A stretch of 64,000 bases of DNA. It comes from SXRF01 sp038043465. Its GTDB lineage: Bacteria; Pseudomonadota; Alphaproteobacteria; Rickettsiales; SXRF01. Position numbers and translations under genes: made by a program. The stretch spans positions 12,301-76,300 of the forward strand of contig JBBTBX010000021.1 in NCBI GenBank assembly GCA_038043465.1, given 5' to 3'. Shown here piece by piece: positions 9,455-18,577 of this stretch (its first letter is position 1; the number at the start of each line of letters is the position of its first letter). The notes under the pieces are model-generated. The model was not told the DNA's origin, did no database searches, and saw only the letters and a program-made list of their open reading frames with translations.

Positions 9455-10744
9455 ATGCGCCTATCTAAATATTTCCTTCCCCTGCTTAAAGAAAACCCTT
9501 CCGAAGCCCAGATTGTTTCGCATCGTTTGATGCTGCGTTCTGGCATGATCCGCCAACAAGCGGCGGGGATTTATACATGGTTGCCACTGGGGCAGCGCGT
9601 GCTTGCCAATGTCGAAAATATCGTGGCTGACGAGCTGGATAAAGCTGGCTGCATCCGTGTGGTGATGCCGACTTTGCAGCCAGCGGATTTATGGAAAGAA
9701 TCAGGGCGTTATGACGCATACGGCAAGGAAATGCTGCGGATTAAAGATAGAAGCGAGCGCGATTTGCTCTATAGCCCAACCTGCGAAGAGATGATCGTTG
9801 ATAATTTCCGCAGTTTCGTTCGCAGCTATAAATCATTGCCGATTAATATGTATCAGATTAACTGGAAATTCCGTGATGAAATCCGCCCGCGTTTTGGTGT
9901 GATGCGCGGTCGTGAATTTTTGATGAAAGACGGCTATTCCTTTCATGCAACACTCGATGATGCGAAGGCTGAATACAGCAAAATGTATGATGTTTATCAC
10001 CGCATTTTTGCGCGCCTTGGCTTAACCGCAATTGCAGTAAACGCTGATAGTGGGCCTATTGGTGGTTCAGTCAGCCATGAGTTTCAGGTTATCGCCGAAA
10101 CAGGCGAAAGCGCGCTTTATTATGACGCGACATTTGATGATATTCGTAGTGGAAAAATAACTATGAGCAGCGATGAAATGCGCGGTCTCTACGCTGCTGC
10201 TGACGAGCTGCATATTCCTGAAAAATGCCCGGTGCCGAAAGAAAAACTGCGCGAAGCCCGTGGTATTGAAGTAGGTCAGATATTCCTGCTTGGGCGCAAA
10301 TATACTGACGCGATGAATGTGGATGTAATGGGTGCGGATGGCAAGCCGACGCGCGTGGAAATGGGAACTTATGGAATTGGCGTATCGCGTTTACTGGGCG
10401 CGATTATTGAAGCCAGCCATGATGAGGGTGGCATAATCTGGCCGGAGTCAGTCGCACCGTTTTTCGCAGGAATTGTCAATCTCAGGGTGGGAGATGCGAA
10501 ATGTGATGCACTCTGTGAATCACTATATGAAAAGTTAATAACCGCAGGAAAAGAAGTTTTATATGACGACACCGATGAACGGGCAGGGGCTAAATTCGCA
10601 TCGATGGATTTAATAGGGCTGCCGTGGCAAATTGTCGTTGGACCAAAAGGCGCAGAAAAAAACGTAGTCGAACTTAAAAACCGCAAGACTGGCGAGAAGC
10701 TGGAATTATCGGTGGAGGCAGTTTTGGGATTGCTAATTAAATGA
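9455..10744 (+). CDS. proS: proline--tRNA ligase (short alphaproteobacterial type)
   Basis: Class II aminoacyl-tRNA synthetase that charges tRNA-Pro. At 429 residues it is the short type lacking the editing insertion domain, as in Alphaproteobacteria. Motif 2 is FRDEIRPRFGVMRGREF near residue 139, and motif 3 is GTYGIGVSRLLGAIIE near 305. The anticodon-binding domain occupies the last 100 residues, with VLYDDTDERAGAKF typical of ProRS. The 90-base leader is very AT-rich with a direct repeat TCTAATCAT at 9400-9408 and 9425-9433, and has no strong Shine-Dalgarno. The stop overlaps the next ATG by 4 bases. Confidence 0.95.
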   Translation: MRLSKYFLPLLKENPSEAQIVSHRLMLRSGMIRQQAAGIYTWLPLGQRVLANVENIVADELDKAGCIRVVMPTLQPADLWKESGRYDAYGKEMLRIKDRSERDLLYSPTCEEMIVDNFRSFVRSYKSLPINMYQINWKFRDEIRPRFGVMRGREFLMKDGYSFHATLDDAKAEYSKMYDVYHRIFARLGLTAIAVNADSGPIGGSVSHEFQVIAETGESALYYDATFDDIRSGKITMSSDEMRGLYAAADELHIPEKCPVPKEKLREARGIEVGQIFLLGRKYTDAMNVDVMGADGKPTRVEMGTYGIGVSRLLGAIIEASHDEGGIIWPESVAPFFAGIVNLRVGDAKCDALCESLYEKLITAGKEVLYDDTDERAGAKFASMDLIGLPWQIVVGPKGAEKNVVELKNRKTGEKLELSVEAVLGLLIK

Positions 10745-11091
10745 TAGATAGCAGCTTTGTAGAAAATGTTCTGGAGCAACTCGTTGGTGTAGAAGGTATT
10801 TTAACCCGCCGGATGTTCGGTGGAGTTGGTATTTATCGTTATGGCGTTATGTTTGCGATAATTGCCGATGACTGTTTATATTTCAAAGTTGATGAAACCA
10901 ATAAACCTGATTATCAGAGTGCGGGAAGTGTACCATTTATCTATGACAAGCATGATAAAAAAGGTGAAAAAAAAGTTGTGGCTATGAGTTACTGGGAGGT
11001 TCCTCCGCATGTGCAGGAAGACAAGGATTTGATTTTTAGTTGGATGGTGAAGGCGCATGAGGCGGGGATAAGAGCTAAAACAAAAAAGTGA
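10741..11091 (+). CDS. TfoX/Sxy N-terminal-domain protein
   Basis: A 116-residue protein carrying only the TfoX N-terminal fold, recognised by TRRMFGGVGIYRYGVMFAII near residue 22 and the aromatic YWEVPPHVQED segment near 83. TfoX proteins regulate competence in gammaproteobacteria, but short single-domain alphaproteobacterial members are of unknown role. The ATG overlaps the proS stop (ATGA), and lolC begins 7 bases after the stop, so it sits in the middle of a proS-lolCD operon. Confidence 0.8.
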   Translation: MIDSSFVENVLEQLVGVEGILTRRMFGGVGIYRYGVMFAIIADDCLYFKVDETNKPDYQSAGSVPFIYDKHDKKGEKKVVAMSYWEVPPHVQEDKDLIFSWMVKAHEAGIRAKTKK

Positions 11092-11097
11092 AATAAT

Positions 11098-12354
11098 ATG
11101 CTAGCGCATTTTGAACGTATAATTGCTTTTCGTTATCTTCGCGCCCGCCGTGAGGAGGGGTTTATCTCGATTATCGCCATGTTTTCATTGGTGGGGATCG
11201 CGCTCGGGGTAGCCACATTGATTGTGGTTCTGGCGGTGATGAACGGAGTGCGCGGAGAGATGATAAATAGTATCATCGGTCTGGAAGGACATGTTACAGT
11301 TTATTCCAATGAGCGCGGTATCGCCGATTATGAGAAAATCAGTGCAGATTTAGCAGGCATTTCAGGAGTAAAACTTGTTTTGCCAAAAGTTGATGGGCAG
11401 ATTATGGCAAGCCATGATGGCATAGCCACAGGCGCGATGGTAGCTGGTTTCAGGCAGCAGGACATTGAAAAAAAACCGCTGCTGCTAAAGAAAATTGCTC
11501 AGGATGAACTAGCTTCATTTAAGCGTGGTGAGGGGATAATTATCGGCAAACGCATGGTAGAAAAACTGCGCCTGAAAATTGGTGATGATTTGTTGCTTAT
11601 TTCACCAGAGGGTCGGGCAACCATAGCTGGATTAGTTCCCAGAGTGAAGGCATATCCAGTGGTTGGAACTTTTGAAATCGGCATGTTCGCTTACGACAAT
11701 AGCTTGATTCTCATGCCTTTCTCGGAAGCGCAAACATATTTCAAACTTAAGGAAAATGGTGGGGATAATGCTTCTGTCATTGAAATAACCGCAGATAATC
11801 CTGACAAGGCGTTGGATATAGCGCGGCAAGTTTCGCAGAGGCTTGGTTCCGGCTATCACGTGTATGATTGGAAATCTTCCAATAATCATATTTTTGAAGC
11901 AGTGCTGGTGCAGCGCAATGTGATGTTTCTGATTCTTATGCTGATAATATTGGTGGCATCGTTCAATATAATTTCCAGCCTGATTATGCTGGTGCGCGAG
12001 AAGGGGCAAGATATAGCAATTCTGCGGACAATGGGCGCAAGCCAAGGCTCAGTTATGCGGATATTTTTCATGTGTGGGGCGAGTGTCGGGGTGGTGGGGA
12101 CATTTATTGGCTTCCTGCTTGGTCTTCTCATTGCCTTTAACACCGAAAATATTCAAGCATGGCTGGAATCAATGATTGGGCAGAAAATATTTTCTGCCGA
12201 ACTTTATTTCCTGTCGCACCTGCCTTCCAAAGTTGATTTTAAGGAAGTCGTTATGGTGCTTGGCTTTTCGCTGGCACTTTCTTTCCTCGCCACCATTTAT
12301 CCGGCGCGGCGTGCTGCCAAACTCAATCCTGCGGAGGCACTTAGGTATGAGTAA
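11098..12354 (+). CDS. lolC: lipoprotein-releasing ABC transporter permease (LolC/LolE)
   Basis: Inner-membrane permease of the Lol system that extracts outer-membrane lipoproteins and hands them to LolA. It has 418 residues in the FtsX/MacB topology: one N-terminal helix (residues about 25-47), a large periplasmic domain, then three C-terminal helices from about 270 to 410. The opening FERIIAFRYLRARREEGFISIIA and the LILVASFNIISSLIMLVREK segment followed by AILRTMGAS, the coupling helix that contacts LolD, are diagnostic. The single gene presumably serves as both LolC and LolE, as in many Alphaproteobacteria. Its stop lies inside the next small gene. Confidence 0.92.
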   Translation: MLAHFERIIAFRYLRARREEGFISIIAMFSLVGIALGVATLIVVLAVMNGVRGEMINSIIGLEGHVTVYSNERGIADYEKISADLAGISGVKLVLPKVDGQIMASHDGIATGAMVAGFRQQDIEKKPLLLKKIAQDELASFKRGEGIIIGKRMVEKLRLKIGDDLLLISPEGRATIAGLVPRVKAYPVVGTFEIGMFAYDNSLILMPFSEAQTYFKLKENGGDNASVIEITADNPDKALDIARQVSQRLGSGYHVYDWKSSNNHIFEAVLVQRNVMFLILMLIILVASFNIISSLIMLVREKGQDIAILRTMGASQGSVMRIFFMCGASVGVVGTFIGFLLGLLIAFNTENIQAWLESMIGQKIFSAELYFLSHLPSKVDFKEVVMVLGFSLALSFLATIYPARRAAKLNPAEALRYE

Positions 12355-12619
12355 TACGAAGCTAATATTATTAGTTGTAGGTATTATATGCCTATTAGTG
12401 TTCATCGGTCTTTTTTTCGGTGGTATTAATTTGGCATTTTTATTCGATCATATATTGCTCATAACATTTGTTATTTTTCTTATGCTGCTTAGAAAAAAAG
12501 AAACAAAAAATAATGTTAAAAGTATTTTGCCGAAAGCTATTGGGCTAGCTTTTATAGCTTGGATAACATTAGTTGTTATTTGGATGTTTGTAATATTCCT
12601 TTATTATTATACTAAATAA
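12347..12619 (+). CDS. small three-helix membrane protein between lolC and lolD
   Basis: A 90-residue hydrophobic protein whose ATG at 12347 overlaps the end of lolC by 8 bases. Three transmembrane segments are apparent (residues about 5-27, 29-47 and 63-86), separated by a basic RKKETKN stretch. I do not recognise a family. It interrupts the usually contiguous lolC-lolD pair, and lolD starts only 2 bases after its stop, so it is most likely translated with them. Its AT-rich codon use differs from lolC and lolD, which hints at recent acquisition. A longer upstream start at 12176 would read in another frame through lolC and is unlikely. Confidence 0.6.
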   Translation: MSNTKLILLVVGIICLLVFIGLFFGGINLAFLFDHILLITFVIFLMLLRKKETKNNVKSILPKAIGLAFIAWITLVVIWMFVIFLYYYTK

Positions 12620-12621
12620 CC

Positions 12622-13296
12622 ATGAACAACTCAGCACTCACCCTAACTGCTATAACCAAAATCTACCAGCAGGCGGAATCAAGCCTTACGGTTCTTAATA
12701 GCTTGAATCTTGAAGTGAGAGTAGGCGAGGTTGTTGCTCTGGTTGGGCAGAGTGGGTCTGGTAAAACTACCTTGCTGCAAATCGCTGGATTGTTGGACAA
12801 TCCAACCAGCGGCGGAGTAAAAATTAATGGTGAGGATTTATCTTCTGCCGGTGATAAGAAACGCACATTCACGCGCCAGAAAAATATTGGGTTTATATAC
12901 CAATTCCATCATCTTCTGCCGGAATTTACTGCTCTTGAAAATGTGGTGTTGCCACAAATGATAGCAGGTGTCTCACGCGCAGCAGCGGAAGAAAAAGCGT
13001 CTATATTATTAGGACAGCTCGGGCTTGCCGATAGGCTTAACCACCGTCCGGCAAAACTTTCCGGCGGAGAGCAGCAGCGCGTGGCAGTGGCGCGCGCTAT
13101 GGCAAATAACCCGACATTGGTGCTTGCCGATGAGCCAACCGGCAATCTCGATCCAAAAACTGCCGAGAATGTTTTTTCGATGTTTATGAAACTGGCTAAA
13201 GATAGCGGGCAGTCAGCCCTGGTTGCCACTCACAATATGGAACTCGCCAAACGCATGGATAGAATTGTGCATCTCGAAGGCGGGGTTTTGAAGTAG
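12622..13296 (+). CDS. lolD: lipoprotein-releasing system ATP-binding protein LolD
   Basis: ATPase of the Lol lipoprotein transporter, 224 residues, normal length. Walker A is GQSGSGKTTLLQ near residue 44, the ABC signature is KLSGGEQQRVAVARAM near 146, Walker B is LVLADEPTGNLD near 168, and the switch His is in VATHNMEL. The Q-loop region FIYQFHHLLPEFTALEN is characteristic of LolD. It acts with the upstream permease. AGTAGGAA at 13292-13299 overlaps the stop codon and is mirrored by TTCCTACT at 13314-13321. Confidence 0.95.
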   Translation: MNNSALTLTAITKIYQQAESSLTVLNSLNLEVRVGEVVALVGQSGSGKTTLLQIAGLLDNPTSGGVKINGEDLSSAGDKKRTFTRQKNIGFIYQFHHLLPEFTALENVVLPQMIAGVSRAAAEEKASILLGQLGLADRLNHRPAKLSGGEQQRVAVARAMANNPTLVLADEPTGNLDPKTAENVFSMFMKLAKDSGQSALVATHNMELAKRMDRIVHLEGGVLK

Positions 13297-13321
13297 GAAC
13301 AGAGAAGGCTACCTTCCTACT
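13292..13321. terminator. inverted repeat between convergent lolD and a hypothetical gene
   Basis: AGTAGGAA (13292-13299) and TTCCTACT (13314-13321) form a perfect 8-bp stem with a 14-base loop. It covers the stop codons of both lolD (+) and the following minus-strand gene, where a shared terminator would be expected. There is no clear T-run, so termination activity is uncertain. Confidence 0.4.
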
Positions 13322-13830
13322 GAGGCAAGTTTTTCTGCTGTGTTCCTTAGAATGATTTCGCCAAGTTTTTCTCTGCCTTCATAAGTATTATCAAAGGAAG
13401 ATCTAATTTTTTCTCCCTCTTTGGCAGCTTCTTGGAATACTTTAATAGTAGCATCAATATTTTCTGGTGTAACTTCAATTGCTATAGATTTAATCGTCTT
13501 ATCTGAATCATTATTTGTAGAATACGAAACAGGTCTGAATGATAAAGTTTGCTTAATATCGGATATTTCAACGATAAATTTCTTTTCCTCTTTTCCTGTA
13601 TAATCGGCGAGCAAGGTCTTATAAATTGTTTCTTTGGCGGTATCTAAAATACTATCGCGTTTTATAGAACTGGTTACATTGTTAGCAGTAGTTTCTACAA
13701 GCTTTCCCAAAGCATCTACTAGATCTTGCGATTGTAATTCTGCTTTATTATGGGCTAAAGTTTTATTATTAAAATCTTCTGATGTCTTCTCTGAAGAAGA
13801 TTCAACGCTTACTATAATATGTCCGTGCAT
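13309..13830 (-). CDS. hypothetical protein, 173 residues
   Basis: No family recognised. The product is acidic to neutral, soluble and rich in Ser, Thr, Glu and Lys, with no signal peptide, membrane segment or cysteine motif. The region EVTPENIDATIKVFQEAAKEGEKIRSSFD near residue 120 looks helical. It lies between lolD and dnaE in opposite orientation and is AT-rich compared with both, which suggests lineage-specific or transferred DNA. Upstream of its ATG (13831-13982) is a 150-base AT-rich gap shared with dnaE that could hold divergent promoters. Confidence 0.6.
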   Translation of the reverse strand: MHGHIIVSVESSSEKTSEDFNNKTLAHNKAELQSQDLVDALGKLVETTANNVTSSIKRDSILDTAKETIYKTLLADYTGKEEKKFIVEISDIKQTLSFRPVSYSTNNDSDKTIKSIAIEVTPENIDATIKVFQEAAKEGEKIRSSFDNTYEGREKLGEIILRNTAEKLASVGR

Positions 13831-13982
13831 TTTATTTACTCATCTATCTGTTATGCATAAATATTAGTCGATTAACTGACTTTATTCAAATTTTGATATA
13901 TGAAGTTTTTATTACAACTGGCATTTTTAAGGGTATATTGAATGTAATTTGTGATAGTAAACTCGTTATATTATTGAAATTT

Positions 13983-16900
13983 ATGGCAAAATTCATCCAT
14001 CTCCGCGTTCATAGCGATTATTCGCTGCTGGAAGGCGCTATCCATGTAAAAGACCTAGTTAAATGGTGTAAAGCCCAGAAAATGCCAGCGGTGGCGGTCA
14101 CAGATTCCGGTAATTTGTTTGCATCGCTTGAGTTTTCGCTGGCAGCAGCAGGAGAAGGGGTACAGCCGATTCTGGGTTGCACATTATTTATAAAACCGGA
14201 ATCAACTCAGGACAGCCGCCATACAAGCACCCAGAAACCCGACCATCTGGTGGTTTATGCGCAAAATGAAAGCGGTTGGAAAAACCTGCTGGCACTGGTC
14301 AGTAAATCATATCTGCAACCTGCCGGTGAGAGTGCGCCGTTGCTTTCCATGGATGATTTGCATGGACATAGCGACGGGCTGATTGCCTTGACCTGCGGTA
14401 TTAATGGCGCGGTAGGTAAACTTCTGCTTGCTGGGCGCGACGCTGTTGCCGAAGAAAAACTGCTGCGGTTGCAGGAATTGTTCCCGAACCGCCTGTATAT
14501 GGAATTATCACGGCATGGTTTGCCGGAAGAAGCTGCAACCGAGGAACGGTTTATTTCTCTTGCTTACACTCACAACATCCCGCTGGTTGCCACCAATAAT
14601 GTGTATTTCATCAAAGAAGATATGTACGAAGCGCATGACGCTTTCTTATGTATCGCTGACGGGGCCTATGTAAGCGAAGATGCGCGCAGGAAGCTGACCA
14701 TCAATCATCGCCTGAAAACTGAAAAGGAAATGTGCAAATTATTTCCTGATATTCCCGAGGCTTTGGCAAACACGATAGCCATTGCCCGCAGATGTTCATT
14801 TGTGGCGCAGTCGCGTGATCCGATTCTGCCGAGCTTTACTATCGAGGGAATGAGTGAGGAAGACAGCCTGAGGGCGCAGGCGCATAAAGGTCTGGAAGCG
14901 TGTCTTGATGGCTATATTGAGACGCAAGAAAAGCGCGAACCATATTTTGAGCGTTTGGAATTTGAGCTTGATGTTATCATCAAGATGAAATTTCCAGGAT
15001 ATTTCCTGATAGTTTCCGATTTCATAACCTGGAGCAAGGCTAATGGAATTCCTGTGGGCCCAGGGCGTGGTTCTGGTGCTGGCTCGGTGGTTGCCTGGGC
15101 ACTTTCCATCACCGATTTAGATCCGCTGCGTTATGGTTTGCTGTTTGAGCGTTTCTTGAATCCGCACCGCGTTTCCATGCCTGATTTTGATATAGATTTT
15201 TGTCAGGAACGGCGCGGGGAAGTTATAGATTATGTGCAGCAGAAATATGGCACAGACCGCGTTGCGCAGATTATCACCTTTGGAAAATTGCAGGCGCGGG
15301 CGGTTCTACGCGATGTTGGACGGGTGTTGCAGATGCCCTATAATCAGGTGGATAGAATCTGTAAATTAGTCCCAAACAATCCAGCTGCCCCTGTAACGCT
15401 GGAACAGGCAATAGAGATAGAGCCGACGCTGAAAGCTGCGATTAAAGAAGATGAAGCGGTGGAAAAACTGGTTAGCATCAGTTTGAAACTGGAAGGCTTC
15501 AACCGCCACGCTTCCACCCATGCCGCCGGTGTGGTGATTGGTGATCGACCACTTTCTGAACTCGTCCCGATGTATCGTGATCCGAAATCGGATATGCAGG
15601 TGGTGCAATATTCCATGAAATATGCCGAATCCGCCGGTCTGGTTAAGTTTGATTTTCTTGGGCTGAAAACCCTTACGGTTCTGGTTAAGGCAGTGCAATT
15701 AGTGCGCGAGCGCGGGATTGATGTTGACCTTCGCAAACTTCCCGAAGGTGACAAGAAAACTTATGCAATGTTAGGGCAGGGTGACACGGTTGGTGTATTC
15801 CAGCTGGAATCGGCGGGGATGCGCGACACGCTGAAAAAACTAAAGCCTGACTGTTTGGAAGATATTATTGCGTTGGTCTCACTCTATCGCCCTGGCCCGA
15901 TGGAAAATATCCCGACCTATATCGCCCGTAAACATGGTGAAGAAAAACCGGTTTACCAGCATCCGCTGCTCGAGCAGGTTTTAAAAGAAACTTTCGGGGT
16001 TATTATCTATCAGGAGCAGGTGATGCAGATCGCGCAGCTGCTTGCCGGATATAGCCTCGGCGAAGCTGACTTGTTACGTCGGGCGATGGGTAAAAAAATC
16101 AAATCGGAAATGGAAGCGCAGCGCAATATTTTTGTTGAGCGCGCAGTTGCAGGTAAAGTAGCAAAAAAACAGGCTGAGAGTATTTTCGATTTAATCGCCA
16201 AATTCGCTGAATATGGCTTCAATAAATCACACGCAGCAGCTTACGCGGTTATTGCTTACCAAACAGCATATATGAAGGCGAATTATCCGGTGGAATTTAT
16301 CGCCGCTTCCATGACCTATGATATGGGAAATACTGACAAGTTGAGTGTCTTCCGTGAAGATGCTGGACGGTTTGGTATAGAAGTTCTGCCACCGGATATT
16401 AATGCTTCGCAGGTTCTTTTTGCCGTGGGCAAAAAAGGTCATGGGTCACGGGTCATGGGTCATGGAGAAGACCCCCCCCCCGAATCCCGAATCCCGAATC
16501 CCGAATCCCTTGCTATCCGCTACGCCCTCGCTGCCGTTCGCAATGTCGGTGCGGCGGCGATGGAAGGGGTGGTGGCAGAACGCAATAGTAATGGTGCTTA
16601 TAAAGATATTTTTGATTTCGTATCGCGCATTCCGGCTGAGGCATTGAACCGCCGTGCCTTGGAATTTTTAATTAAGGCAGGAGCTTTCGATTCTCTACAT
16701 AGTAACCGTGGAGAATTATTTGCGAATATCGAACTGTTCATGGCGCATGGAACTGCTTGTCAGCGGGATCGCGAGAGCCAGCAGGTAAGCTTATTTGGTG
16801 GTGCGGATGAAAGTAACAAGCATATACCTAAAATGGTAAAACATAATGATTGGTCGGCGTTGGAAAAACTGGAGCATGAATTTTCGGCAATAGGTTTCTA

Positions 16901-17507
16901 CCTGTCATCGCATCCTCTTTCCGGCTACGCTACGGCGATGGAGTCGCTCGGAGTTACCACATCGAACTTGCTTGCCGAAAAACTCGATGAAAAATACCGC
17001 TCGGTAAAACTTGCCGGAATTGTTACTGGCAAAAAAATCAAAGTGTCAGATAAGGGACGTTTTGCCTTTATCCAGCTTTCCGATATGGGTGGGATATTTG
17101 AAGTTTCGGTATTTAACGAGGCATTACTTTCGCGTGAGCGTGACAATATAGAAAATGGTAAGATATTATTGATAATTGCCGACGGAAAAAGCGAAGAGGC
17201 AGGTGTGCGACTTATCGCCCAGAATATAGTGCCTCTTGATGAAGCTGTTGCCAAACAGCAGAAAACCCGCAGCAATGACCGGTTTTCTATTGTTATTAAT
17301 AACGAAGCCGCCGTCTCCTCACTCTATAATTTGCTGGGAAAACCAGCTCAATATGGGGCTAGTGTGTGCCTTCTGGCGCAGGTTTCCAAAGAAAACACCA
17401 TAAAAACCGCAGAAATAGAACTTCCCGGGAAATATGCCATTTCTCCGGCAGTTATCGACAAAATACGGGTTATTCATGGTGTTATGGAAGTTAAGGAAGC
17501 GGCGTAA
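13983..17507 (+). CDS. dnaE: DNA polymerase III alpha subunit
   Basis: Replicative polymerase catalytic subunit, 1174 residues. The start at 13983 is chosen because the PHP domain then opens with the conserved KFIHLRVHSDYSLLEGAI; an in-frame extension to 13893 adds 30 residues unlike the family. The palm motif PDFDIDFCQ near residue 400 carries the catalytic aspartates, with GPGRGSGAGSVVAW just before it. The OB-fold domain lies near residues 1010-1080. At about residues 818-843 there is an in-frame insert of repeated 7-mers including a ten-C run, absent from normal DnaE (reported separately). Confidence 0.96.
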   Translation: MAKFIHLRVHSDYSLLEGAIHVKDLVKWCKAQKMPAVAVTDSGNLFASLEFSLAAAGEGVQPILGCTLFIKPESTQDSRHTSTQKPDHLVVYAQNESGWKNLLALVSKSYLQPAGESAPLLSMDDLHGHSDGLIALTCGINGAVGKLLLAGRDAVAEEKLLRLQELFPNRLYMELSRHGLPEEAATEERFISLAYTHNIPLVATNNVYFIKEDMYEAHDAFLCIADGAYVSEDARRKLTINHRLKTEKEMCKLFPDIPEALANTIAIARRCSFVAQSRDPILPSFTIEGMSEEDSLRAQAHKGLEACLDGYIETQEKREPYFERLEFELDVIIKMKFPGYFLIVSDFITWSKANGIPVGPGRGSGAGSVVAWALSITDLDPLRYGLLFERFLNPHRVSMPDFDIDFCQERRGEVIDYVQQKYGTDRVAQIITFGKLQARAVLRDVGRVLQMPYNQVDRICKLVPNNPAAPVTLEQAIEIEPTLKAAIKEDEAVEKLVSISLKLEGFNRHASTHAAGVVIGDRPLSELVPMYRDPKSDMQVVQYSMKYAESAGLVKFDFLGLKTLTVLVKAVQLVRERGIDVDLRKLPEGDKKTYAMLGQGDTVGVFQLESAGMRDTLKKLKPDCLEDIIALVSLYRPGPMENIPTYIARKHGEEKPVYQHPLLEQVLKETFGVIIYQEQVMQIAQLLAGYSLGEADLLRRAMGKKIKSEMEAQRNIFVERAVAGKVAKKQAESIFDLIAKFAEYGFNKSHAAAYAVIAYQTAYMKANYPVEFIAASMTYDMGNTDKLSVFREDAGRFGIEVLPPDINASQVLFAVGKKGHGSRVMGHGEDPPPESRIPNPESLAIRYALAAVRNVGAAAMEGVVAERNSNGAYKDIFDFVSRIPAEALNRRALEFLIKAGAFDSLHSNRGELFANIELFMAHGTACQRDRESQQVSLFGGADESNKHIPKMVKHNDWSALEKLEHEFSAIGFYLSSHPLSGYATAMESLGVTTSNLLAEKLDEKYRSVKLAGIVTGKKIKVSDKGRFAFIQLSDMGGIFEVSVFNEALLSRERDNIENGKILLIIADGKSEEAGVRLIAQNIVPLDEAVAKQQKTRSNDRFSIVINNEAAVSSLYNLLGKPAQYGASVCLLAQVSKENTIKTAEIELPGKYAISPAVIDKIRVIHGVMEVKEAA
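16437..16509 (+). repeat. in-frame tandem 7-mer insert inside dnaE
   Basis: Two blocks of 7-base tandem repeats lie side by side: four near-copies of GGTCATG (16437-16465), then ten consecutive C (16472-16481) and four copies of CCCGAAT ending near 16509. They add about 25 residues (GHGSRVMGHGEDPPPES and on) between the conserved LFAVGKK and AIRYALAAVRNVG stretches of DnaE. The frame is preserved on both sides. The insert resembles dispersed repeats that settle in protein genes, such as the palindromic elements of Rickettsia, but I see no second copy in the window. Confidence 0.75.
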
Positions 17508-17607
17508 TATTTCTTCCATATTTACCAATATAATACAGACTTTTAACGATTCTTTTGCTTTTAGCTTGTATCCTGACTAGGCATTTCAACTAGTTGGTGG
17601 ACATCTG

Positions 17608-18474
17608 ATGCTTCCTGTAATTGGTTTGGTTCTCATTTTCGCCTGCGTATTCGGTATTTATATCGCGTCCGGTGGGAAGATGGAGATTATCCTGCACGCT
17701 CTTCCGCATGAGCTGGGCACGATCCTTGGTGCTGCCATTGGTGCATATATGATTTCCAACTCTGGTCTTGTACTCAAAAAAACTTTTAAAGAAATTATAG
17801 TTTCTGTTAAAGGTCCTAAATGGAAAAAGCAGGATTATAAAGATTTACTGTGCATGTTGTTTGCTTTGTGCAAACTTATGAAATCAAAAGGTCTGATTGC
17901 GATTGAACAGCACATAGAAAAACCGCATGAAAGCAAAATCTTCAGCCAATACCCGAAAATCGAGCATGACCATTTTTCGGTTGATATAATCTGCGATACG
18001 CTGCGTACCCTGACCATGGGTTTGGAAAATCCAATGCAGATTGAAGATTTGATTGAAAAGCAGATTGAAAAACATCACCACGAAGCAGTAGGGCCGGGGC
18101 ATGCGCTGCAGGGCATGGCGGACGGTCTTCCGGCAATCGGGATCGTGGCGGCGGTGCTCGGGGTAGTAAAAACCATGGCGAGTATCACCGAGCCGCCGGA
18201 AATTCTAGGGGGTATGATCGGTGGCGCGCTGGTGGGAACCTTCCTTGGTGTATTTATGGCATATTGTATAGTTGCGCCTCTCGCTTCCCGCAATATGGCA
18301 ATCCACAGCGAGGAACAGCAATTTTATTTTATTATCCGTGACGTGCTGCTTGCCCATTTAAAAGGCATGGCACCACAGGTTTCCGTGGAAATAGGTCGCA
18401 CCCAGGTTCCCAGCCACATGCAGCCAAGCTTCGCCGAAATGGAAGAAGCCACCAGTGCTGTGAAGATTGAGTAG
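17608..18474 (+). CDS. motA: flagellar motor stator protein MotA
   Basis: Proton-channel stator subunit of the flagellar motor, 288 residues. Four transmembrane helices are visible: residues about 2-22 and 31-50, then 175-197 and 205-228 after a long cytoplasmic loop holding the rotor-contact charges. GMADGLPAIGIVAAVLGVVKTM near 166 carries the conserved prolines and GGMIGGALVGTFLGVFMAYC follows. GGTGG precedes the ATG. MotB, the usual partner, is not adjacent: the next gene is rarA on the opposite strand, so it must be elsewhere. Confidence 0.94.
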   Translation: MLPVIGLVLIFACVFGIYIASGGKMEIILHALPHELGTILGAAIGAYMISNSGLVLKKTFKEIIVSVKGPKWKKQDYKDLLCMLFALCKLMKSKGLIAIEQHIEKPHESKIFSQYPKIEHDHFSVDIICDTLRTLTMGLENPMQIEDLIEKQIEKHHHEAVGPGHALQGMADGLPAIGIVAAVLGVVKTMASITEPPEILGGMIGGALVGTFLGVFMAYCIVAPLASRNMAIHSEEQQFYFIIRDVLLAHLKGMAPQVSVEIGRTQVPSHMQPSFAEMEEATSAVKIE

Positions 18475-18484
18475 GGCTAAGTAA

Positions 18485-18577
18485 GAATTGAAGAAATGGA
18501 GAATTGGGGAAATTATTACGGAATCTGTTCTTGAATATCTTTTTCTTCAATTCCTAAGTTCTCCATTTCTTCAATTC
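18485..18577. repeat. 19-bp inverted repeat between motA and rarA
   Basis: GAATTGAAGAAATGGAGAA at 18485-18503 is repeated in perfect inverted form at 18559-18577, with 55 bases between. The right arm runs into the last codons of rarA. The element lies between convergent genes and could serve as a bidirectional terminator, but the long spacer is unusual for one, so it may be a small mobile or palindromic repeat. Confidence 0.6.

Noticed and set aside
13893..13982. An N-terminal extension of DnaE by 30 residues
   Set aside because: The PHP domain starts at the ATG at 13983 and the extension is AT-rich with no family similarity.
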